A DNA stretch of 64,000 nt, taken from positions 868,001-932,000 of the forward strand of contig NZ_CP138333.2 in assembly GCF_038561955.2 (NCBI RefSeq). Reading direction: 5' to 3'. The notes beneath the pieces were generated by a model. It made no database searches and had not been told where the DNA came from. It was given only the letters and a program-made list of their open reading frames with translations. Source of the stretch: Salinicoccus sp. Bachu38. Lineage in GTDB: Bacteria; Bacillota; Bacilli; Staphylococcales; Salinicoccaceae. Shown in pieces: positions 50,232-59,675 of the stretch; position 1 is the first letter of the stretch, and the number at the start of each line of letters is the position of its first letter. The position numbers and the translations under genes were made by a program.

Positions 50232-51338
50232 ATGAGAAAGCAAGTGATCCTGTTACCCGGTGACGGGGTTGGTCGGGAGATCATGGAAGGCGCAAAAGCA
50301 GTACTGAACGCCATAGCAAGTGAATACAATCATGAATTCATCGTCCATGAACATGCGATAGGCGGCGACGCCATCGACCGATATGACACACCATTGCCGG
50401 AGGATACGGTCAAAGCGTGCAAGAACGCGGATGCGATACTCCTCGGAGCTGTAGGCGGTCCGAAATGGGACGGTATGCCTGCTGGCAAAAGGCCTGAAAA
50501 AGGGCTGCTCGGCATCCGCAAGTCGCTTGGCCTTTTCGCGAACCTGCGGCCGGTGCAGGGGTTCGGCCCACTTGTCCATGCCTCTCCACTCAAAACCGAG
50601 CTTGTCGATGGCTGCGACATCCTCATTGTCCGTGAACTGACCGGAGGCCTTTATTTCGGGAAGCCGAGCGGACGGAGTGCCGATGGTGAAGAAGTCGTCG
50701 ATACGCTGCGCTATACCCGGAGCGAAATCGAACGGATCGTGGAGAAAGGTTTCGAAGCTGCCCGGATGAGGAGTGGCAAGCTGACATCCGTCGATAAGGC
50801 GAATGTCCTTGAATCGAGCCGCATGTGGAGGGAAGTCGTCGATGAAAAGGCGAAGGACTATCCGGATGTGACGGTGGAACACCAGCTCGTCGATTCGGCA
50901 GCAATGAAACTGATCACAAACCCGAAGCAGTTCGATGTCATCGTCACTGAAAACCTGTTTGGCGACATTCTCAGTGATGAGGCCTCCGTACTCACCGGTT
51001 CGCTCGGAATGCTGCCCTCAGCAAGCCTGCGTACAGATGGTGTCGGCCTCTACGAACCGGTCCATGGATCGGCGCCGGATATTGCCGGGGAAGGCATAGT
51101 CAATCCGCTCGGCATGATTCTCTCCACCGCGATGATGCTCAAGTATTCATTCGGAATGGAAGAGGAGGCGGCCGAGATTGAACGGGCCGTCACAGAATGT
51201 CTCGAAGATGGGTATCATACACGCGATCTTGACGTAAAAGGCGGCAAGGTCGTCGGGACGGATGAGATGGTCAAACGGATCATTGACAATCTGTCCACGA
51301 AAAGTATTTCAAATGCAATCTGCAGCTCTTATATGTAA
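50232..51338 (+). CDS. leuB: 3-isopropylmalate dehydrogenase
   Basis: A 368-residue NAD-dependent decarboxylating dehydrogenase. LLPGDGVGREIMEGA at the N-terminus, LLGIRKSLGLFANLRP, and the metal motif NLFGDILSDEASVL then EPVHGSAPDIAG are present. I chose the ATG at 50,232 after GGAGGGG; the ATG at 50,217 is part of that ribosome-site region. Confidence 0.95.
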   Translation: MRKQVILLPGDGVGREIMEGAKAVLNAIASEYNHEFIVHEHAIGGDAIDRYDTPLPEDTVKACKNADAILLGAVGGPKWDGMPAGKRPEKGLLGIRKSLGLFANLRPVQGFGPLVHASPLKTELVDGCDILIVRELTGGLYFGKPSGRSADGEEVVDTLRYTRSEIERIVEKGFEAARMRSGKLTSVDKANVLESSRMWREVVDEKAKDYPDVTVEHQLVDSAAMKLITNPKQFDVIVTENLFGDILSDEASVLTGSLGMLPSASLRTDGVGLYEPVHGSAPDIAGEGIVNPLGMILSTAMMLKYSFGMEEEAAEIERAVTECLEDGYHTRDLDVKGGKVVGTDEMVKRIIDNLSTKSISNAICSSYM

Positions 51339-51356
51339 GGAAAAGGTGTGTCGGAT

Positions 51357-52766
51357 ATGGGAAAAGGAAAAACAGTAATTGAAAAAATCTGGGAAACTCA
51401 CGTTGTCCATAGCCAGGAAGAGAAGCCGGACCTGATCTATATCGATCAGCATCTTGTGCACGAAGTGACTTCTCCCCAGGCATTTGAAGGACTCAGGCTC
51501 AAAAACCGCAAAGTGCGGCGTCCGGATCTGACATATGCCACTATGGACCACAATGTTCCGACGAGGAACAGGGAAGTCATCAAGGATGAAATCTCCAAAA
51601 CTCAGATGGAGACATTGAGGAGGAACTGTGAGGAGTTCGGCATCACACTTGCTGACATGCACCACCCGGACCAGGGCATCGTACACGTCATCGGGCCTCA
51701 GCTCGGTCTGACCCAGCCGGGCAAGACGATCGTGTGCGGAGACAGCCATACCTCTACACATGGTGCTTTTGGAGCACTCGCTTTCGGCATCGGCACAAGT
51801 GAAGTCGAGCATGTACTGGCGACACAGACATTGATGCAGAGCCGCCCTAAGACGATGAACGTCAAGGTCAACGGCAATCTGCCTGCCGGAGTGACGGCAA
51901 AGGATCTTATCCTTGCCATCATCGCAAAATTCGGCGTCAAATTCGGGACCGGCCATGTCATCGAGTATACCGGAGAAGCGATCCGGAACCTGTCGATGGA
52001 AGGACGGATGACCGTCTGCAACATGTCGATCGAAGGCGGTGCACGTGCAGGGCTGATCAGCCCCGATGAAACGACCGTAGAATTTTTACGCGGCCGGGAA
52101 TATGTACCGGAAGGTGAAGCCTTCGACCGTAAGGCAGCCGAGTGGCTCGAACTGGCTTCGGACGAAGATGCCGAATACGATATGACGCTTGAAATCGACG
52201 CAGAGGAAGTTGAACCGCAGGTATCATGGGGAACGAACCCGAGCATGGTCGTCCCGATCAGTGGCATGACACCTTCTGTCGATTCAGTCGACAACAAGGA
52301 TGAAGTCAGCCGGGCCCTCCAGTACATGGGGCTCGAGGAGAACCAGCCGATCACTTCAATCGAAGTCGATCACGTATTCATCGGTTCCTGTACGAATTCA
52401 AGGCTCCCCGATCTGGTGAATGCCGCGAACATCGTCAAAGGACACAAGGTGAAGGATGGCGTGCGGGCAATCGTCGTTCCGGGTTCATTCAGCGTCAAAC
52501 TTCAGGCGGAAGAGCTTGGCATTGATGAAATATTCAAGGATGCCGGTTTCGAATGGCGGGAATCCGGATGCAGCATGTGCCTTGCGATGAATGATGATGT
52601 CGTGCCGGCCGGAGGACGTTGCGCCTCCACTTCCAACCGGAACTTCGAGGGACGGCAGGGAAGCGGTGCACGCACCCACCTTGTCAGTCCGGAAATGGCA
52701 GCAGTGGCTGCAATAGAAGGCAATTTTACAGACGTCAGAAAATTCCAGGCCGGAGTGCCGAGTTAG
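51357..52766 (+). CDS. leuC: 3-isopropylmalate dehydratase large subunit
   Basis: A 469-residue aconitase-type subunit holding the 4Fe-4S cluster. [19 protein letters not shown] and the cluster ligands in [13 protein letters not shown] and [10 protein letters not shown] are visible. The ATG at 51,357 follows AAGGAAAAGGTG; a GTG at 51,348 overlaps that site. It pairs with leuD. Confidence 0.95.
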   Translation: MGKGKTVIEKIWETHVVHSQEEKPDLIYIDQHLVHEVTSPQAFEGLRLKNRKVRRPDLTYATMDHNVPTRNREVIKDEISKTQMETLRRNCEEFGITLADMHHPDQGIVHVIGPQLGLTQPGKTIVCGDSHTSTHGAFGALAFGIGTSEVEHVLATQTLMQSRPKTMNVKVNGNLPAGVTAKDLILAIIAKFGVKFGTGHVIEYTGEAIRNLSMEGRMTVCNMSIEGGARAGLISPDETTVEFLRGREYVPEGEAFDRKAAEWLELASDEDAEYDMTLEIDAEEVEPQVSWGTNPSMVVPISGMTPSVDSVDNKDEVSRALQYMGLEENQPITSIEVDHVFIGSCTNSRLPDLVNAANIVKGHKVKDGVRAIVVPGSFSVKLQAEELGIDEIFKDAGFEWRESGCSMCLAMNDDVVPAGGRCASTSNRNFEGRQGSGARTHLVSPEMAAVAAIEGNFTDVRKFQAGVPS

Positions 52767-52777
52767 GAGGAGAGCAG

Positions 52778-53368
52778 ATGGAAGCGATCAAAGAACATAC
52801 TGGGAAGGTCTTCCCGCTTGACCGCAGCAATGTGGATACGGACCAGATCATCCCCAAGCAATTTCTGAAGCGTGTGGAACGGACGGGTTTCGGCCAGTTC
52901 GTCTTCCACAACTGGCGCTTTGATGACGATGGAAATCCAAAGCCGGATTTCGAACTGGACAGCCCACGCTACAATGATGCATCCATTCTTATCGCCGGAG
53001 AAAACTTTGGGTGCGGCTCCTCCAGGGAGCATGCACCCTGGGCGCTGCTCGATTTCGGCTTCAAGGTCATTATTGCACCAAGTTTTGCCGATATATTCTA
53101 CAACAATGCATTCAAGAACGGCATCATCCTGATCAAGGCGGATGAAGGACAGATTGAAGAATGGATGGAGCAGGCGAAGGATGGTACATTCCACCTGCAT
53201 GTCGACCTTGAAAACCAGACGATTTCAGATGATGGAAAGCGTGTCCCATTCGATATTCCGTCCTACCATAAGGAGAAGCTCCTGAACGGATGGGACGACA
53301 TCGCACTGACACTGCTGCTCGACGACAAGATCAGGGAATACGAGGAGAAGCAGGCTGCGAGAGCCTGA
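52778..53368 (+). CDS. leuD: 3-isopropylmalate dehydratase small subunit
   Basis: A 196-residue swivel-domain subunit. [34 protein letters not shown] and [14 protein letters not shown] are the family motifs. The ATG at 52,778 follows AGGAGGAG, 11 bases after the leuC stop. Confidence 0.95.
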   Translation: MEAIKEHTGKVFPLDRSNVDTDQIIPKQFLKRVERTGFGQFVFHNWRFDDDGNPKPDFELDSPRYNDASILIAGENFGCGSSREHAPWALLDFGFKVIIAPSFADIFYNNAFKNGIILIKADEGQIEEWMEQAKDGTFHLHVDLENQTISDDGKRVPFDIPSYHKEKLLNGWDDIALTLLLDDKIREYEEKQAARA

Positions 53369-53487
53369 ATCCTCATCAGAACAGGGATTAATCAAAAACA
53401 TAGATTACATCCAAATAAATCATTCAAGGAGTGTGACCACATGGGGATTTCCTAACTGGTGGATTAGTCCATGACGCCTGGAAGCGT

Positions 53488-54447
53488 TTGGATCATATTG
53501 TCCATCACACACCGTTACGTACGTCAGCTACATTGGACCAGCGCACAAAGAAAAATGTCTATTTCAAAATGGAGAACCAGCAGAAGACCGGTGCCTTCAA
53601 ATTCAGGGGAGCAAGCTACAAACTCATGCGTCTGACGCAGGAACAGCTGGCATGCGGGGTAATCACCGCCTCTGCGGGCAATCATGCACAGGGACTGGCT
53701 TTGGCAGCCCATAAGCTCGGAGTAAAAGCGACGATCTACATGGCTGAGTCGACACCTGAAGCGAAAGTCCAGGCAACGAGAGGGTATGGCGCCAATGTCG
53801 TACTTACAGGAGAAAGTTTCCAGGAGGCCTACGAAGCATCACTTGAACATCAGAAAAAATGCGGTGCAACTTTTGTCCATCCTTTCGACGATTATGACAT
53901 CATGGCCGGACAGGGAACGATGGCCCTCGAAATGCTGGAGCAGGAAAGCAGGATCGATACGATCATCGTACCGATCGGCGGCGGCGGACTCATCAGTGGC
54001 ATCGCAGTCGCAGCGAAATCCCTGGATCCGGATATCAAGGTGATCGGTGTACAGGCAGCATCTGCTGCGGCGATGCACACTGCATATCACCAGGGCGTCG
54101 TGGAAAAGCTGGACAAGGTCTCCACCATTGCAGAAGGCATAGCCGTAAAGCAGCCGGGCGAAAAGACACTCCCGATCATCCAGCATTATGTCGATGATGT
54201 GGTTACAGTGAGCGAAGCAGAAATTGCAAACGCCATGGTCACTATGCTCGAACGTGGCAAGACATTGGTCGAAGGTGCTGGTGCAGCTGCATTGGCGGGA
54301 TTATTGTCACATAATGATCAGATAGATTCCAGACATTGTGGAGTAATCGTCAGCGGCGGCAATTTCGACATCGGCAAGATTGCCCATGTCCAGTCGCTCG
54401 CAAATCAGTTGAAACCCGAAAAGTCCAACAAGACCCTGGTATTGTAA
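53488..54447 (+). CDS. ilvA: Threonine deaminase, ACT-less, with disrupted start
   Basis: A PLP enzyme converting threonine to 2-oxobutyrate. KTGAFKFRGASYK contains the PLP Lys, ITASAGNHAQGLALAA the phosphate contact, and VPIGGGGLISG the glycine loop. It stops after the PLP domain (319 residues from TTG 53,488) with no C-terminal ACT-type regulatory domain, resembling TdcB more than S. aureus IlvA. The obvious start, AAGGAG then ATG at 53,441, is out of frame and meets TAA after four codons. The body frame extends upstream with plausible residues (HDAWKRLDHIVHHTPL). One extra G in the G4 run at 53,443-53,446 would join them into 335 residues. The TTG is a fallback. Confidence 0.75.
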   Translation: MDHIVHHTPLRTSATLDQRTKKNVYFKMENQQKTGAFKFRGASYKLMRLTQEQLACGVITASAGNHAQGLALAAHKLGVKATIYMAESTPEAKVQATRGYGANVVLTGESFQEAYEASLEHQKKCGATFVHPFDDYDIMAGQGTMALEMLEQESRIDTIIVPIGGGGLISGIAVAAKSLDPDIKVIGVQAASAAAMHTAYHQGVVEKLDKVSTIAEGIAVKQPGEKTLPIIQHYVDDVVTVSEAEIANAMVTMLERGKTLVEGAGAAALAGLLSHNDQIDSRHCGVIVSGGNFDIGKIAHVQSLANQLKPEKSNKTLVL

Positions 54448-54483
54448 TTGGAATCTGCAGTGTTTTTGGGAATGATTGAGTTA

Positions 54484-54520
54484 AACCCGTCATCTGGAGA
54501 GATGACGGGTTGTTTTATGC
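54484..54520 (+). terminator. Terminator of the ilv-leu operon
   Basis: A 12-bp perfect stem AACCCGTCATCT/AGATGACGGGTT is followed by GTTTTA. Confidence 0.88.
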
Positions 54521-54542
54521 CGATATACTGTTCTGCTACACT

Positions 54543-55151
54543 CTAATATAGACGGACGAGCTCCTGGAGGACAGTTTCGAGCTCTTTGATGAAAATGTCG
54601 TCACGGGTGAGCACACTGTTTGAAGGCAGGTATTTCTTGCCGACGAGGAACTCGCCCTTTTTGACGTCCCGCAATCTTATGAGCGCTGATTCAAGATCTT
54701 CCTCGCTCATCTCCCTGAGTGGTGTCTTCTCCGGCCTCATATGGTTGAGGGAGACGACATAATCCTCGGGTATGGAACGGATCTCTTCGATCTGGTCGAG
54801 CCATCTTTCCGCGACTGCGGCCTTCTCGGGAGATTCATAGATGATGCCATACATGCAGAATGCATGGTCGCCAAAAAGGCCGATCTGGAAATGGGGCATC
54901 ATCTTGTATCCTTTCGGATTGGTGCTGAAGCTCACCCACGTATCGTCCGGTGGATTGACCTTGCGCCTTGCATGCTTGGCAACGTGTGCGAAATGCTCAT
55001 CGCCGGTGATCTCTGTCAGGTACTCGCTGAAGTATTCCCCGAGGTTCTCGAGCTTCGGCCGGATGGTTGTCTTGAGTGCGTCCATTCTCGGTTCGAGGCC
55101 TTCGATATCGAATACTTTAAAATCGTCTTTGGTAAAATGGTACTTGGGCAT
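54543..55151 (-). CDS. UPF0637 (DUF1054) family protein (YktB-like)
   Basis: A 202-residue soluble protein matching the DUF1054 family: FTKDDFKVFDIEGLEPRMDAL at the N-terminus, HVAKHARRKVNPPDDTWVSF, and PHFQIGLFGDHAFCMYGII. Length fits YktB. Function is unknown. The ATG follows AAAGGAG. It is convergent with ilvA and divergent from the inositol monophosphatase gene. Confidence 0.88.
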   Translation of the reverse strand: MPKYHFTKDDFKVFDIEGLEPRMDALKTTIRPKLENLGEYFSEYLTEITGDEHFAHVAKHARRKVNPPDDTWVSFSTNPKGYKMMPHFQIGLFGDHAFCMYGIIYESPEKAAVAERWLDQIEEIRSIPEDYVVSLNHMRPEKTPLREMSEEDLESALIRLRDVKKGEFLVGKKYLPSNSVLTRDDIFIKELETVLQELVRLY

Positions 55152-55227
55152 TTTACTACTCCTTTCAAATCACTACTTCTATGATAGAATAAGTAATGAT
55201 GTCAATCAATTATTTGGGGTGGATGCA

Positions 55228-56043
55228 ATGGAAATATACGAGTTTGGACAACGTTTGATAAGGGAGGCTGGAGATTTCGTCCGGCTGCGCATGAAAAAGG
55301 ATTTCCGTATAGATGCAAAATTGAATCCGAATGATCTTGTGACGGACGTGGACCGCGAGACTGAAACATATATATACGACCGTATACTGGAAAAATACCC
55401 TGATCACCATATCATCGGTGAGGAAGGGCATGGCACGGATATCGAAGATACCGAAGGGGTTCTCTGGATCGTGGATCCGATTGACGGGACATTGAATTTT
55501 GTGCATCAGCTTCAGAACTTTGCAGTTTCAATCGGCGTCTATATAGATGGCAGACCGCATTGCGGAATGATACTCGATGTAATGAATGACCATCTCTATC
55601 ACGCGAAGGCAGGGGAGGGGGCATTCAAGGATGACATCCGGCTGGCACCGCTCGAGGATACCGACCTTGCCCATTCCCTCGTCAGCCTGAATTCAAATTG
55701 GGTGATCAAGGATGAAATCGGACCGGCCTTCACAAAAGTAGTCAAAGAAGCACGCAGTACACGCTCATACGGATCTGCGGCACTCGATTTGGCATTCACC
55801 GCAACAGGGATAGTAAGTGCGACACTCTTCTATCGCCTGCACCCATGGGACTATGCTGCGGGAATGATCATCATTTCGGAAGTCGGGGGCAGAACGACGA
55901 ATCTGCTGGGTGAAGAGATCGATATATTGAAAAAGGATAGCATATTGGCAGGAAACCGGGCGCTGCATGGAGAGCTTGTGGAATATTTCGATTCCGATGA
56001 ATCGTTCATTGCAGCTCACAGGCGCGCGCATGGTGAAAAATAA
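55228..56043 (+). CDS. Inositol monophosphatase family protein (SuhB/YktC-like)
   Basis: A 271-residue Mg-dependent phosphatase. IIGEEGHG, WIVDPIDGTLNFVHQ and HPWDYAAGMIIISEVGG are the three metal/substrate motifs of the IMPase family; relatives also hydrolyse fructose bisphosphate or PAP. The ATG at 55,228 follows GGGGTGG. Its last 28 bases overlap the 3' end of the minus-strand gene at 56,016. Confidence 0.9.
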   Translation: MEIYEFGQRLIREAGDFVRLRMKKDFRIDAKLNPNDLVTDVDRETETYIYDRILEKYPDHHIIGEEGHGTDIEDTEGVLWIVDPIDGTLNFVHQLQNFAVSIGVYIDGRPHCGMILDVMNDHLYHAKAGEGAFKDDIRLAPLEDTDLAHSLVSLNSNWVIKDEIGPAFTKVVKEARSTRSYGSAALDLAFTATGIVSATLFYRLHPWDYAAGMIIISEVGGRTTNLLGEEIDILKKDSILAGNRALHGELVEYFDSDESFIAAHRRAHGEK

Positions 56044-56357
56044 TAGATTCTCTCTTTATGGTCCAGCTTCTTGAAGTTGGACCGTATTATTTTTTGCAGA
56101 GTATACTCCGAAACGGAAATCCGCAGATGGTCGATGATGTCCCGGCGCTTGTAGTTCTCTCCCGGGAACAGTCGGTCGAACTGTGTGAAATAGTCCCTGG
56201 CGATGATCTGGACCGCTTCGACCTGCCCACAGACATCGCATTTTCCTATACTGCCTCCGATGGTCTGCCAACCGAAGGCATGGCACCGTCTGCATTTTAT
56301 GCCCCGGCGGAAGTTTCCGGCATTGATGGAAAGGGGCACCCGCACCTTGAGCATCAT
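56016..56357 (-). CDS. Zinc-ribbon half of a split NERD-like gene
   Basis: A 113-codon frame whose first ATG (56,357) overlaps the stop of the upstream gene by four bases (ATGA). Cys22, Cys25, Cys40 and Cys43 form a CRRC...CDVC zinc ribbon, followed by a helical segment with YTLQKIIRSNFKKLDHK that may bind nucleic acid. No ribosome site is visible for independent translation. The frame equals the -1 frame of the upstream gene after an A-AAA-AAG heptamer, so it is probably the C-terminal part of one 298-residue protein, made by frameshifting or broken by a homopolymer indel. Confidence 0.65.
   Translation of the reverse strand: MMLKVRVPLSINAGNFRRGIKCRRCHAFGWQTIGGSIGKCDVCGQVEAVQIIARDYFTQFDRLFPGENYKRRDIIDHLRISVSEYTLQKIIRSNFKKLDHKERIYYFSPCARL
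56060..56095 (+). terminator. Terminator of the inositol monophosphatase gene
   Basis: A stem GGTCCAGCTTC/GAAGTTGGACC (one G-T wobble) is followed by a T-rich run. It lies within the antisense 3' end of the minus-strand zinc-ribbon gene. Confidence 0.7.
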
Positions 56358-56911
56358 GTCGAGGCGGGGCGATGGTTCTTTTTTCTGATTACGGCGGAAT
56401 GTTCGATGGCTTTCAGATAGTAGGGCAGATTACGTTCTTCAAGAAAAAGGTCCGACCGTTTCCCCTTCAACTGGAACCCATCGTTCATCATGACATACTT
56501 TAATATGATGGGACGCTGATATGTGCCGGCATCAATCAGCTGGTCACGGAACATTTCAAATATCTGCCTGCTGCGGTTAAGATCGAGGACTGCTTCGTGG
56601 TTGCTGCTGCACAGGATGTTGAACGGATTGATGTAATGCTCGCCTTCAAGATCATGAAGTATGAACAGATAGTAGCAGTAGTCGGTCACGATCAGGACGT
56701 TCACTATTTCGGCCTTCCTGTCGACGAGCACCTCGGCGTGCCAGTGGATACGCATGTTTGTCGTCTTTATTTTCATCAGGTGGTGTTCGAACTGCGCTTC
56801 CAGTTTCTCCGTCCTCTGCATCGCTTCATATTCGTTTGTTTCATCGTCCGAAAACGGCAGTCTGTTATATAGGAATTCGTAGACTTTCAATCGGTCGGGC
56901 TTCTCTCTCAT
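56354..56911 (-). CDS. NERD-like protein, N-terminal half of a split gene
   Basis: A 185-residue product. After a charged N-terminal helix, the segment IHWHAEVLVDRKAEIVNVLIVTDYCYYLFILHDLEGEHYI resembles a degenerate NERD (nuclease-related) domain, in which strands lead to a 'D..vv....y.l..k....G' pattern. No complete catalytic set is visible. The ATG at 56,911 follows AAGGAG at seven bases. The frame ends seven codons after AGA-AAA-AAG, where a -1 shift would continue into the zinc-ribbon frame at 56,016. Function and nuclease activity are uncertain. Confidence 0.65.
   Translation of the reverse strand: MREKPDRLKVYEFLYNRLPFSDDETNEYEAMQRTEKLEAQFEHHLMKIKTTNMRIHWHAEVLVDRKAEIVNVLIVTDYCYYLFILHDLEGEHYINPFNILCSSNHEAVLDLNRSRQIFEMFRDQLIDAGTYQRPIILKYVMMNDGFQLKGKRSDLFLEERNLPYYLKAIEHSAVIRKKNHRPAST
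56378..56384 (-). other. Candidate -1 frameshift site A-AAA-AAG
   Basis: Read on the minus strand, codons AGA-AAA-AAG give the heptamer in the register needed for tandem -1 slippage. The -1 frame then reads GAA-CCA-TCG onward into the ORF at 56,016. Eight bases downstream a GC-rich stem CCCGC/GCGGG with further pairing can be drawn. Loss of one A from an original A7 would give the same picture. Confidence 0.6.
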
Positions 56912-57077
56912 GGCGCATCTCCTTTGGTTTGATGCCTTCATTGTCGAACATCGGAAGCTGCAGGTCAAAGTACCGAAATCGGAAAAATGACATGAAAAAA
57001 CAGGATAAAACGGAGAATTGGAATATTGTTCCCCATTTATCCTGCTTCGATTGCGCAACTATCTGAAATCTGCAGTC

Positions 57078-57269
57078 CTATAGCCAGCCGTTTTCCCGAT
57101 ATTTCTTCTTCAGGGTGAAGCCTGTGCCAAATATCGCAATGAATACGAGGACGGAGACGACTGCCATAAGCGGCATCGCTTCAGCGATGAAGACGGAAAA
57201 TGCGATCATCATCAGGACTGCAAGCACAGCAAGTACACCAAATATGGCTTTAGATCTTTTTGGTTCCAT
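57078..57269 (-). CDS. YlaF-like (DUF5325) small membrane protein
   Basis: A 63-residue protein with two membrane helices (about 9-29 and 32-50) and a basic C-terminus KKKYRENGWL. Position beside typA and the helix pattern match YlaF/DUF5325 of Bacillus. Function unknown. The ATG follows AAAGGATCG. The upstream -10 at 57,304-57,309 gives it its own promoter. Confidence 0.75.
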   Translation of the reverse strand: MEPKRSKAIFGVLAVLAVLMMIAFSVFIAEAMPLMAVVSVLVFIAIFGTGFTLKKKYRENGWL

Positions 57270-57303
57270 GGGCTACGATCCTTTCGAAAGTCATGTTTGC
57301 GCC

Positions 57304-57312
57304 ATTATACCA
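57304..57312 (-). promoter_or_regulatory. Extended -10 promoter of the YlaF-like gene
   Basis: On the minus strand TGG-TATAAT is an extended -10 element, 35 bases before the start. The -35 is weak. Confidence 0.5.
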
Positions 57313-57373
57313 TAAACGGCGCCATATTACACCCGGGCTGTGGAATACATAGTGGAAAAACACACGGGTTTCA

Positions 57374-57382
57374 TGTTATAAT
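57374..57382 (+). promoter_or_regulatory. Extended -10 promoter of typA
   Basis: TGT-TATAAT is a perfect -10 with an extended TGn, 47 bases before the typA start. A clear -35 is lacking. Confidence 0.5.
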
Positions 57383-57428
57383 AAACAGGTTGTGAAATAG
57401 CGATTCTAAAAACGAAGGGAAAGTCTTG

Positions 57429-59270
57429 ATGAATTTAAGAAATGATATCCGTAATATCGCAATCATTGCGCACGTTGACCACGGAAAAACGACATTGGTG
57501 GATGAACTGCTCAAGCAATCTGGCATGTTCAGGGAAAATGAGCATGTCGCAGAACGTGCAATGGATTCAAACGATATTGAACGTGAACGCGGGATTACGA
57601 TCCTCGCAAAAAATACAGCACTTGCCTATAAAGATACAAGAATCAATATCCTGGATACACCAGGACATGCCGACTTCGGTGGTGAAGTCGAGCGTATCAT
57701 GAAAATGGTGGATGGTGTCATCCTCGTCGTGGATGCCTATGAAGGGACGATGCCGCAGACGCGCTTCGTACTGAAAAAGGCACTGGAACAGGACTTGAAA
57801 CCACTCGTTGTCGTCAATAAGATTGACAAGGACACTGCCCGTCCGGAATCGGTCATCGACGAAGTGCTGGAGCTCTTCATCGAGCTTGATGCCAATGATG
57901 AACAGCTGGAATTCCCGGTTGCCTATGCTTCTGCCATCAATGGTACAGCGAGCCTCGAGATGGATCAGCAGGATGAGAACATGGAGTCGATCTTCGAAAT
58001 GATCATCGAACATGTCCCGGCACCTGTTGACAACAGCAGTGAGCCACTCCAGTTCCAGGTAGCACTCCTCGACTACAATGACTATGTCGGAAGAATCGGC
58101 ATCGGCCGTGTCTTCAGGGGTGAGATGAAAGTCGGCGATCAGGTTTCACTGATCAAGATCGACGGTACAGTCAAGAATTTCAGGGTAACCAAAATGTTCG
58201 GTTACTTCGGTCTGAACCGCGTCGACATCGACTATGCCAAAGCGGGCGACCTCATCGCACTGAGCGGCATGGAGGACATCAACGTGGGAGAGACGGTCAC
58301 GCCGGTGGATACGCCGGAAGCCCTGCCGGTCCTCCACATCGATGAACCGACGCTGCAGATGACCTTCTCTGTGAACAATTCACCGTTTGCGGGCAAGGAA
58401 GGTAAATATGTCACTGCACGCAAGATTGAAGAGAGACTCGAACAGCAGCTTGAAACGGACGTTTCGTTGAAAGTGGATCCGACGGATCAGCCGGATGCAT
58501 GGAAAGTCTCAGGCAGGGGCGAACTCCACCTGTCCATACTGATCGAAAACCTGAGACGTGAAGGATTTGAGCTGCAGGTGTCCAAGCCTGAGGTCATCAT
58601 CAAGGAAGTCGATGGTGTGAAGTGCGAGCCTTTCGAACGTGTCCAGATTGATGTGCCTGAAGAGAATACCGGCAGCGTCATTGAGTCCCTTGGGCAGCGC
58701 AAAGGTGAAATGGTCGACATGTCCAATACGGGCAATGGCCAGACACGCATCATCTTCCATGTACCTGCACGCGGCCTGATCGGTTACCGTACCGAGTTCA
58801 TGTCCATGACAAGGGGATATGGTATACTGAACCATACATTCGAGGACTACAGGCCTGTCATCCGGGAGCGCATCGGCGGCAGACGCAATGGTGTGCTCGT
58901 CTCCATCGACAAGGGGGCGGCATCGACCTATTCGATCCTGCAGCTTGAGGGGCGTGGCACGAACTTCATGGAACCGGGGACAGAAGTCTACGAAGGCATG
59001 ATCGTCGGAGAAAACTCCAGGGACAATGACCTTACAGTCAACATCACCAAGGTGAAGGCGGCAAACAACATCCGTTCTGCAACGAAGGAACAGACCACTA
59101 CGATGAAAAAACCGCGCTCTTTGACACTTGAAGAGGCGCTTGAATTCATCAATGAGGATGAGCTGGTGGAAGTGACGCCTGAAACCGTCCGTCTCAGAAA
59201 GAAGATCCTCGGCAAGAGCGAAAGAGAAAAATCACAGAAGAAAGAAAAGTTTAAACTTGAAGCGGAGTGA
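57429..59270 (+). CDS. typA: Ribosome-associated GTPase TypA/BipA
   Basis: A 613-residue translational GTPase involved in ribosome assembly and stress/cold adaptation. [17 protein letters not shown] is the P loop, ERERGITI and [13 protein letters not shown] are G2/G3, and [10 protein letters not shown] is G4. The EF-G-like domains and the TypA-specific C-terminal domain follow. ATG at 57,429 after AAGGGAAAG. Family length 605-615, so complete. Confidence 0.95.
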   Translation: MNLRNDIRNIAIIAHVDHGKTTLVDELLKQSGMFRENEHVAERAMDSNDIERERGITILAKNTALAYKDTRINILDTPGHADFGGEVERIMKMVDGVILVVDAYEGTMPQTRFVLKKALEQDLKPLVVVNKIDKDTARPESVIDEVLELFIELDANDEQLEFPVAYASAINGTASLEMDQQDENMESIFEMIIEHVPAPVDNSSEPLQFQVALLDYNDYVGRIGIGRVFRGEMKVGDQVSLIKIDGTVKNFRVTKMFGYFGLNRVDIDYAKAGDLIALSGMEDINVGETVTPVDTPEALPVLHIDEPTLQMTFSVNNSPFAGKEGKYVTARKIEERLEQQLETDVSLKVDPTDQPDAWKVSGRGELHLSILIENLRREGFELQVSKPEVIIKEVDGVKCEPFERVQIDVPEENTGSVIESLGQRKGEMVDMSNTGNGQTRIIFHVPARGLIGYRTEFMSMTRGYGILNHTFEDYRPVIRERIGGRRNGVLVSIDKGAASTYSILQLEGRGTNFMEPGTEVYEGMIVGENSRDNDLTVNITKVKAANNIRSATKEQTTTMKKPRSLTLEEALEFINEDELVEVTPETVRLRKKILGKSEREKSQKKEKFKLEAE

Positions 59271-59276
59271 GTCTAA

Positions 59277-59624
59277 TTGTTTCTCCCTGATCTGATGAGT
59301 GTAAATGTTACGGAACGCCTGACGTTCTTTGGCAGGATATTCGGTCTGGATACCAATCCCCAGGCGGGGATGTGGTATCTGTTCCTGACCATATTCGTCC
59401 TTTCCATCATCGTCTATAACCTTGGCTTTGCCCGCAAAATCAAGCTGTGGCAGAACGTGATCATTTACATCGTCATGTTTTTCGGCTGTGTGATGCTGAC
59501 ATTCTTCGGTGCATTTCTGCCAGTGGCGGAAAGCCTGGTCGTCGCAGCCATCTTTCTGGCGCTGTATCGATTCAGACTCCATCAGGAACGCAAGGCTGGA
59601 AACATCAAAACTTCCGAAAAATAG
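59277..59624 (+). CDS. YlaH-like membrane protein
   Basis: A 115-residue protein with three membrane helices (about 33-50, 60-82 and 85-97). ERLTFFGRIFGLDTNPQAGMW and VYNLGFARKIKLWQNVIIY match the YlaH family that follows typA in Bacilli. The TTG at 59,277 follows GGAGTGAG; the first in-frame ATG (59,295) is a weaker alternative. Function unknown. Confidence 0.8.
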   Translation: MFLPDLMSVNVTERLTFFGRIFGLDTNPQAGMWYLFLTIFVLSIIVYNLGFARKIKLWQNVIIYIVMFFGCVMLTFFGAFLPVAESLVVAAIFLALYRFRLHQERKAGNIKTSEK

Positions 59625-59664
59625 AAAATAAGCTGCTCATCCTCCGGATGAGCAGCTTATTTTT
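59625..59664. terminator. Bidirectional terminator
   Basis: An 18-bp perfect stem from AAAATAAGCTGCTCATCC with a 3-base loop lies between ylaH and the converging gene at 59,676, with T tails on both strands. Confidence 0.92.
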
Positions 59665-59675
59665 GTGCGGGACGA

